Positions 30,343 through 35,104 of a DNA stretch of 35,104 nucleotides are shown here, piece after piece. Location: the NCBI RefSeq assembly GCF_001043975.1, contig NZ_LABY01000259.1, positions 1 through 35,104 of the forward strand, in the 5' to 3' direction. A program made the position numbers and the translations under genes. Every line of letters starts with the position of its first letter. Position 1 is the first letter of the stretch. This DNA is from Methylobacterium variabile. GTDB taxonomy: Bacteria; Pseudomonadota; Alphaproteobacteria; Rhizobiales; Beijerinckiaceae. The notes under the pieces are model-generated. The model was not told the origin of the DNA and made no database searches. It saw only the letters and a list, made by a program, of their open reading frames with translations.

Positions 30343-30366
30343 GGCGCGGGGGAGGTCTCCCGCGCC
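30343..30366 (+). terminator. GC hairpin after the LuxR-type gene
   Basis: GGCGCGGG (30343-30350) pairs with CCCGCGCC (30359-30366) around an 8-nt loop, 10 bp after the stop codon. There is no T-run. Confidence 0.5.
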
Positions 30367-30792
30367 GGTTCGCCCGCCGCGGACATCGCCCGAGGCCCTC
30401 GATGCCGGATTGGCCGGCCCCAGGAGATGAGCCTCCCGCTTGAGTTTGGTTGTATTGCCGGATTTCCCTCCTCGGCCGACGGCGAGAGCCGGCCCGGGAG
30501 CTTTTCAGTGTTTCGAGCATCGGCTTTCGCGGATCCGCCCCCGCCGCCCGGGACCCCTCCGGACAATGCGAGGGCTCGCGCTGCTTGGTCGTGCAGCGGG
30601 AGGCTGCTCGATGGCGCCGTCACGCGCTTCGCGGCTGGTCCGCTCCTTTAGCTGACGATCAGAGCCCCGACGCTCTTCCGCACGTCTTCGGAGCGGGAAC
30701 GCTCGCCTGCCGTTGCGGGCTTCGTGCAGGGCCCCGGGCGCGGGGCGGGTGTCCGGCAACCGAACGGTTCGAGGACCCACTCGGACGTCGCC
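30367..30792. other. Intergenic stretch without a recognisable gene
   Basis: I see no supported gene, RNA or repeat in these 426 bp. Frames crossing it are rich in Arg, Ser and Pro and change register freely, as expected for GC-rich non-coding DNA. It may be decayed sequence connected with the remnant at 30793-31093. Confidence 0.5.
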
Positions 30793-31093
30793 TCACTCTC
30801 CCTTGAGCGGCGGGGGAGCCACGCGGGCGCCGGGGCCGCCCGGCTGAGCGGCGCCGTTGCTCGTCACCATCGCCAGCACCGAGAGGATCGCGTCCTTCCG
30901 AGTGCAGGTGGTCGATCCGGGCGTCGGTGCAGCCCTCCTCCAGGTAGGCGATCACCAGGGTGCGGGCGGCGGTGTCGGTGATGTAGCCGCCGAATTCCTG
31001 GAACGCCCGGGCGAGGGCACGGTCCTCCGGCGCCTGGTTGAGCCGGTCGAGGTCGACCTGCGGCGGGATCCGGCCGCAGGGTAGCCTGACGCC
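30793..31093 (-). pseudogene. C-terminal remnant of an unknown protein, frameshifted
   Basis: Read on the minus strand, one frame gives protein-like text GVRLPCGRIPPQVDLDRLNQ, then ARAFQEFGGYITDTAARTLV and IAYLEEGCTDARIDHLHSE. Near 30898 the sense moves to another frame, which continues KDAILSVLAMVTSNGAAQPG and ends ARVAPPPLKGE with a stop at 30793-30795. Together they look like one C-terminal domain interrupted by a +1 or -2 shift. The pattern 'alaraLqefGgYitDtA ... L ... VTsNG ... PG ... APP' is one I recall at the ends of uncharacterised exported proteins in Rhizobiales. No N-terminal part or start codon was found upstream; the GT4 gene begins on the other strand 196 bp away. Function is unknown. 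A sequencing error is the alternative to real decay. Confidence 0.5.
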
Positions 31094-31289
31094 AGTGCGG
31101 GCGAAGCGCCGCCTTCGGGCGCGGCCGGTACGCCGGAGGGCGCGGGTCCGGCTCCGCCTTTCTGGGCGGTCCGTCGCCTTTCTGGCCGGGGCCGCCGCCG
31201 GATTGGCCCGCTCCCGCTCGCCCGCGGGCGCCTTAGGCTCCGCCCGTGACCGCGGCGGGACCGCGGACGGCCTTGACGGAGACGGCTCG

Positions 31290-32363
31290 ATGCAGTGGAT
31301 CGTCGCGACCCCCTTCTCGCGGGACGAGGACGGCGACTGGATCACCCGCTACGTCGGCGGGGGCGCCCGCTTCGTGACGGCGCCGGCGCTCTACGTCCAC
31401 GACCGCTCGCGGGCCGCGAGCGGCCTGTCGGAGTGGTTCGACTACCTGCGCCACGCCTGGGGCGCCTGGCGCCTGGTGCGGGCGGCGCCCCGGGGCGGGG
31501 CCGGCCTCCTCACCGGTTTCCCGCAGCTCGCCGTGACGGCGGCGCTCCTCAAGCTGCTCCTCGGGCGATCCGACGTGCCGCTCGTCGCCTGGTGCTTCAA
31601 CCTGGGCCGGACGCCGGGGGGCTGGAAGGCGCGCCTCGCCAGGGCCGTGCTGCGGCAGGTCGACGTGTTCGTGGTGCATTCCCGCCGGGAGGTCGCGCTC
31701 TACGCCGCGTGGCTGAACCTGCCCCGGGAGCGGTTCGTGTTCGTGCCCCTGTCGATTCGCGACGAGCCACGGGAGACGCGGGAGGACGAGGCAGCGCCCT
31801 TCATCCTCGCCATGGGCTCGGCCAACCGCGACTACCGCACCCTGGTGGAGGCGGCGGCGCGCCTCGGCCTGCCGACCGTGATCGTGGCCGGCACCCATGC
31901 CACCGCGGGCCTGTCGCTTCCGCCGAACGTCACCATGCGGCGCAACCTCGCCATCGCGGAGTGCCACGACCTGTGCGGCCGGGCCCGGGTCAACGTCGTG
32001 CCCCTGCGCGACACCGCCTTCACCTCGGGCCAGGTCACCGTGCTGGAGGCGATGATGCTCGGAAAGCCCGTGGTGGCGACGCGGGCCGCCGGAACCGAGG
32101 ACTACGTGATCGACGGGTGGAACGGCCACCTGGTGCCGCCGGAGGATTCCGGAGCGCTCGCGGCCGCCATCGCGGCCTTGTGGGACGACCCCGCCACGCG
32201 AGCGCGCCTCGGCGAAGGCGCCCGCCGCACCGTGCAGGAGGGCACCACCTTCGCGGCCGTGGCGCCCGCGATGGCGGCGGTGCTGGACGCGGCGCAGGCC
32301 CGGGCCGCTCGTGCCCCCCGCCCCGCGGCCCGGGCCGACGCGTCGGAGCGCCCGTCGGGCTGA
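31290..32363 (+). CDS. Glycosyltransferase family 4-like protein
   Basis: A 357-residue GT-B glycosyltransferase. The N-terminal half is variable (MQWIVATPFSRDEDGDWITR; LTGFPQLAVTAALLKLLLG; VPLVAWCFNLGRTPGGW; VDVFVVHSRREVALYAAWL). The C-terminal donor domain has FILAMGSANRDYRTLVEAA, VNVVPLRDTAFTSGQVTVLE, AMMLGKPVVATRAAGTEDYV and a final WNGHLVPPEDSGALAAAI, matching the E-x7-E region and nucleotide-sugar site of GT4 enzymes. Acceptor and donor cannot be deduced. The ATG at 31290 has GGAG 8 nt upstream; the open frame before it to 31038 is Arg-rich and overlaps the pseudogene, so it was excluded. The C-terminal 25 residues are Ala/Arg/Pro-rich. The next glycosyltransferase starts 175 bp downstream. 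Confidence 0.88.
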   Translation: MQWIVATPFSRDEDGDWITRYVGGGARFVTAPALYVHDRSRAASGLSEWFDYLRHAWGAWRLVRAAPRGGAGLLTGFPQLAVTAALLKLLLGRSDVPLVAWCFNLGRTPGGWKARLARAVLRQVDVFVVHSRREVALYAAWLNLPRERFVFVPLSIRDEPRETREDEAAPFILAMGSANRDYRTLVEAAARLGLPTVIVAGTHATAGLSLPPNVTMRRNLAIAECHDLCGRARVNVVPLRDTAFTSGQVTVLEAMMLGKPVVATRAAGTEDYVIDGWNGHLVPPEDSGALAAAIAALWDDPATRARLGEGARRTVQEGTTFAAVAPAMAAVLDAAQARAARAPRPAARADASERPSG

Positions 32364-32538
32364 CCGGCGACAGGGGCAGCGGCGGGTCCGGCAGCGTGCG
32401 CGGCCGTCGATGACCGCCGGCATGCGCCAAAAGTGGAACCCGGGCCGCCCCCATTGCCGACCTGTCGTCGCCGGCCCGCGCGGGACACGATCGAGGACAG
32501 CAGAGAGGCGCTCGAGTGCAACGAAGGGGAGCGACGGC

Positions 32539-33579
32539 ATGCCGATAGCCGATGAGACCGGTGCGGATCTCGACCGGGAACCCAGGCGCATGGCCATCCT
32601 GATCATGGCGCACGCGCATCCGGAGCAGGTCGAGAGGCTCGTCGACCGGCTGAGCGCGCCCTTCGTCGACATCTACGTCCACATCGACAGGCGCGCGAAG
32701 ATCGGACCCTTCGTCGCCGCGCTCGGGCGCCGGCCGGGATGCACGATCCTGCCGGACCGGGACCGGGTCGGCGTGCTGTGGGGCGGGTTCTCCGTCGTCG
32801 AGGCGATCCTCAACCTGATCCGCGCCGCGCACCGGGGCTCCCCCGACGCCGAGCGGTTCTGCCTCCTGTCCGGCGCCGATTACCCGACGCGGTCGATAAC
32901 AGAGATCGCCCGGGAGATGGAGCGGGACCTCGAGTACATCAACGTCGAGCACAAGCTCGACGCGAAGGGGTCGCGGTTCTGCGACACCTACATCCAGCAC
33001 CACCATCTCGGAAATTTCCGGCTGCTCAACCCCCGGACGTCGCCCAGCGGCCATCTGGTGGTGTGGGGCGCGCGGCTGGGCCGGATGCTGCCCCGCCTCC
33101 GCCATCCGGAGTTGGAGCTGTACTGGGGGTCCTGCTGGTGGGCGCTGACCCGGGGCGCCGTCGACGAGATCCTCGCGCGCATCGCGCAGCGGCCGCAGGA
33201 ACTCGCGTGGTTTCGCACCGCCGTGGTGCCGGACGAGCTCGTGCTGCCGTCGCTCGTCATGAGCACCTCCCGGCGCGGCTTCATCTGGCGGGACCCGGTG
33301 GATCGCACGGGCCAGCCCGAGCCGGTCGAGGGCCGGCGGTACGGCTCGCACTTCATCCGCTGGGCCGGCGGCATCTCCCCGGAGATCCTGACCGAGCACG
33401 ACCACGACGCCATCCTGGCGTCCGGGGCGCCATTCGCCCGCAAGGTCGATCCGTCGGTGTCGCGGCGGCTCCTCGACCGGCTCGACGCGGCGGCGCGGCG
33501 CGCCGACCGGCCGGCCCGCGGCACACGGCAGTCCCTCGCCTTCCAGGCGGGGGAGCTTCGCGAGCCCGGCATTCCGTGA
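32539..33579 (+). CDS. Core-2/I-branching-type N-acetylglucosaminyltransferase-like protein (GT14)
   Basis: A 346-residue protein that looks like the bacterial GT14/Branch family. Motifs: MAILIMAHAHPEQVERLVDR (about 18-37), FVDIYVHIDRRAKI, RVGVLWGGFSVVEAILNLIR, FCLLSGADYPTRSITEI, ELYWGSCWWALTRGAVDEI, VVPDELVLPSLVMS and GSHFIRWAGGISPEILTEHD. The order H-x-D-R-R, W-G-G, L-S-G-x-D-Y-P, G-S-x-W-W-x-L, P-D-E-x is that of this family. It probably transfers a sugar, possibly GlcNAc or xylose, to a surface polysaccharide. The ATG at 32539 follows GGGGA with an 8-nt spacer; the frame before it is not protein-like. Usually annotated beta-1,6-N-acetylglucosaminyltransferase. Confidence 0.9.
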   Translation: MPIADETGADLDREPRRMAILIMAHAHPEQVERLVDRLSAPFVDIYVHIDRRAKIGPFVAALGRRPGCTILPDRDRVGVLWGGFSVVEAILNLIRAAHRGSPDAERFCLLSGADYPTRSITEIAREMERDLEYINVEHKLDAKGSRFCDTYIQHHHLGNFRLLNPRTSPSGHLVVWGARLGRMLPRLRHPELELYWGSCWWALTRGAVDEILARIAQRPQELAWFRTAVVPDELVLPSLVMSTSRRGFIWRDPVDRTGQPEPVEGRRYGSHFIRWAGGISPEILTEHDHDAILASGAPFARKVDPSVSRRLLDRLDAAARRADRPARGTRQSLAFQAGELREPGIP

Positions 33580-33585
33580 GGCCAC

Positions 33586-33617
33586 GGCGCCGTCGGACGG
33601 ACTCGTTCGGCGGCGCC
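33586..33617 (+). repeat. 32-nt hairpin related to the palindrome at 5652-5685
   Basis: GGCGCCGTCGGACG (33586-33599) pairs with CGTTCGGCGGCGCC (33604-33617) along its whole length if G-U pairs are allowed, with a GACU loop, 6 bp after the stop of the branching-enzyme gene. It matches the element at 5653-5684 at 26 of 32 positions, and all six differences are transitions. The likely role is transcript end or mRNA protection. Confidence 0.6.
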
Positions 33618-33703
33618 AGCCGAGCCGAACGGGCGACGGCACGGGGAAGCCCGGCCTGAGACGAAATTCGCCGGATCCGTTCTGTACCAGTAAAGCGCGG
33701 GAT

Positions 33704-33741
33704 CCCCTCTCCCGTCTGGGAGAGGGGTAGGCGTGAGGGTG
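33704..33741 (+). repeat. Intergenic repeat, copy 1 (CCCCTCTCCCG hairpin plus GTGAGGGTG tail)
   Basis: CCCCTCTCCC (33704-33713) pairs with GGGAGAGGGG (33718-33727); the tail TAGGCGTGAGGGTG follows. The same unit occurs inverted at 33813-33851. It resembles the common 'CACCCTCACCCC...CTCTCCC' repeats of Methylobacterium and other Rhizobiales (from memory). Confidence 0.7.
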
Positions 33742-33812
33742 CTGCGGTTCTGAGTCTAGCTCCAACCGCCCCGCTGCAAGCACAACGCTCAGTGCTTTAC
33801 ACGGAAGCGTGT

Positions 33813-33851
33813 CACCCTCACCCCCGACCCCTCTCCCGCACGGGAGAGGGG
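33813..33851 (-). repeat. Intergenic repeat, copy 2 (inverted)
   Basis: The reverse complement of this stretch begins CCCCTCTCCCGTGCGGGAG and ends GGGGGTGAGGGTG, aligning with copy 1 over nearly its whole length. The two copies face each other across 71 bp, so a transcript through both could form a long stem. They fill most of the 359-bp gap between the GT14-like and GT2 genes. Confidence 0.7.
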
Positions 33852-33938
33852 AGATGCGTCCTGCCTTTATTCGAACAGATCAAGCGGAACGCGTATTACC
33901 TGGGCTGGGCATGGCTGCCGCGGCCGGCCGAAAGGGCG

Positions 33939-35104
33939 CTACCGCGCCGACGGCCCCTCCCCGGCCCGCTCGGTCCGCACCCACTCCGATTGCCGCCGCA
34001 CCGCGAAGCGCGCGAGGATGCCGGTCTTCCCGGCGACGAGGCCGGGCAGGGCCAGGGCGTCGCGCCAGCCGAGGAGGCCGCGGCCCCAGCGCGGGACCGC
34101 CAGCCCGAAGGCGAGGAGGAGGAGGGCGAGGCTGGTGCCGGCGATCAGCAGGGGCACGCTCCCGCCGCCGAGCGCCCACCAGGCCAGGGCCGCGACGAGG
34201 AGCCCGGCCTCCGCGAGGCCGAGGGTCACCAGGGGCAGGACGCACAAGTCGAGGGCCATCGCGACGAGCCTGGCGTCGCCCCGGTGCAGCCCGGCGCGGA
34301 TCAGGGCGGCGGCGTAGGGCGGGATGAGGGAGAGATGGCCGTGCTCCCACCGGGTCTGCTGCGCGCGCCGCGCCGCGGCGCCGGCGGGCAGGACGCTCAC
34401 CACCTCGGCCTCCGGGCAGAACCGGGGCGGGTGGCCGGCGAGCGCCAGGTCGAGCCCGAGCTTGAGGTCTTCGGCGAGATGTCCGTTGGCGAGCCCGACC
34501 GTGCCGAGGAGCCGCGTCGGCACCGCGAAGCCGGTGCCGGAGATGCCGCACGGCCAGCCGAGCCGGCTCGAGCCGAGGGGGCGGCCGATCTGCTTCAGCA
34601 CCGTCGCGAAGGTCGCGAGGCGCAAGGCCGAGGAGGCCTGCGGCGGCGGCTCGAGGCGGTAGGCCGCCTGCACCGGCGCGTCGAGGGCGGCGCTCAGGCG
34701 CGCGATCCGGTCGAGGCAGGCCGGCGCCAGGGTGCAGTCCGCGTCGACCACCACCAGGGTCTCGGGCAGAGCGCTGCGAGCGAGGTGCCGGAAGCCGAAA
34801 TCGAGGGCGTAGCCCTTGCCGCGCCGTGACGGGTCGTGGCGCTCCACCACCTCGGCCCCGGCGGCGCGGGCGGCGGCGGCGGTGGCGTCGCGGCAATTGT
34901 CGGCCACCACCAGCAGGCGGTCGCCCGGGGCGAGGCCCGGACGCAGGGCCGCCACCGTGCCGGCGATCAGGCCGGCCTCGTCGTGGGCTGGCACCAGCAC
35001 CGCCAGGGACGGGCGGCGCGCCGGCAGACGGCTTGGGCGCAGGGACGGCAGCGACGCCGCCACCTGCGCGGTGAGGACCAGGACCGGCACCGCGCCGGCG
35101 AGCG
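33939..35104 (-). CDS. Glycosyltransferase family 2, N-terminus cut by window edge
   Basis: A membrane GT2 enzyme of the processive or EPS type. The frame is open to the right edge (LAGAVPVLVLTAQVA, a likely membrane segment), so the true start lies outside; the GTG at 35090 need not be the start. Motifs in order: LAVLVPAHDEAG, VVADNCRDATA, GKGYALDFGFRHL, the DxD-type VVVDADCTLAP, GWPCGISGTGFAVP, GHLAEDLKLGLDLALAGHPP (ED), and QQTRWEHGHL (QxxRW). Then follow about three hydrophobic segments, with GWRDALALPGLVAGKTGIL near the end. The D, DxD, ED, QxxRW set is typical of cellulose-synthase-like and related GT2 enzymes. It is convergent with the GT14-like gene. Function in exopolysaccharide assembly is inferred from family and context. 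Confidence 0.9.
   Translation of the reverse strand, partial: LAGAVPVLVLTAQVAASLPSLRPSRLPARRPSLAVLVPAHDEAGLIAGTVAALRPGLAPGDRLLVVADNCRDATAAAARAAGAEVVERHDPSRRGKGYALDFGFRHLARSALPETLVVVDADCTLAPACLDRIARLSAALDAPVQAAYRLEPPPQASSALRLATFATVLKQIGRPLGSSRLGWPCGISGTGFAVPTRLLGTVGLANGHLAEDLKLGLDLALAGHPPRFCPEAEVVSVLPAGAAARRAQQTRWEHGHLSLIPPYAAALIRAGLHRGDARLVAMALDLCVLPLVTLGLAEAGLLVAALAWWALGGGSVPLLIAGTSLALLLLAFGLAVPRWGRGLLGWRDALALPGLVAGKTGILARFAVRRQSEWVRTERAGEGPSAR

Noticed and set aside
1..35104. CRISPR arrays, tRNA or rRNA genes
   Set aside because: No regularly spaced direct repeats, no cloverleaf with a recognisable TTCGA-type T-loop, and no rRNA segment was noticed. This was by eye; tRNAscan-SE and a repeat finder would settle it.

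Overview
The window reads as chromosomal DNA from a high-GC alphaproteobacterium, most likely Methylobacterium or a close relative. This rests on the divergent ecm/ccr pair of the ethylmalonyl-CoA pathway, a conserved alphaproteobacterial housekeeping block (nifU-tsaB-rimI-plsC-miaB-phoH-ybeY-corC-lnt-xre) and Methylobacterium-like protein sequences throughout. No tRNA, rRNA, CRISPR array, transposase or prophage gene was seen. The organism assignment is an inference from remembered protein features; no search was run.

Layout. (1) 1-3513: ethylmalonyl-CoA mutase (ecm, minus strand, cut by the window edge) and crotonyl-CoA carboxylase/reductase (ccr, plus strand) diverge from a 198-bp spacer that holds a perfect 7-2-7 palindrome. 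(2) 3631-5592: leuD and a secreted MltB-type lytic transglycosylase, closed by a 34-nt perfect palindrome facing a convergent CynX/NimT-type MFS gene. (3) 17548-5691, read on the minus strand: universal stress protein, Nfu-type Fe-S scaffold, tsaB, rimI, a small secreted protein, plsC-like acyltransferase, miaB, phoH, ybeY, corC-like, lnt, an XRE regulator and the MFS transporter. Several of these joints are tight or overlapping.

(4) 18031-21570: a four-gene overlapping operon equivalent to Pseudomonas SiaB (kinase), SiaC (phosphorylatable adaptor), SiaD (GGEEF diguanylate cyclase) and SiaA (membrane PP2C/SpoIIE phosphatase), but ordered B-C-D-A. By analogy it is a partner-switching circuit that sets c-di-GMP production in response to an envelope signal. 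This is the most distinctive system in the window.

(5) 21660-22660: a small secreted Cys/Arg/Gly/Tyr-rich peptide and rplS with a textbook intrinsic terminator. (6) 22806-35104: a surface-polysaccharide region. It contains a WecG/TagA-type glycosyltransferase, a divergent five-gene translationally coupled nucleotide-sugar operon (acetyltransferase, Gfo/Idh oxidoreductase, DegT aminotransferase, NAD-epimerase, second DegT aminotransferase), an AT-richer 0.9-kb regulatory gap, a LuxR-type regulator with a degenerate receiver, a probable pseudogene remnant, and GT4, GT14-like and GT2 glycosyltransferases. The last runs off the right edge.

The c-di-GMP module and the polysaccharide genes lie about 1.2 kb apart and could be functionally linked, since c-di-GMP commonly controls exopolysaccharide; that link is inference. 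Intergenic spaces carry several palindromic repeats, including two related 32-nt hairpins 28 kb apart and an inverted pair of about 38-bp repeats.
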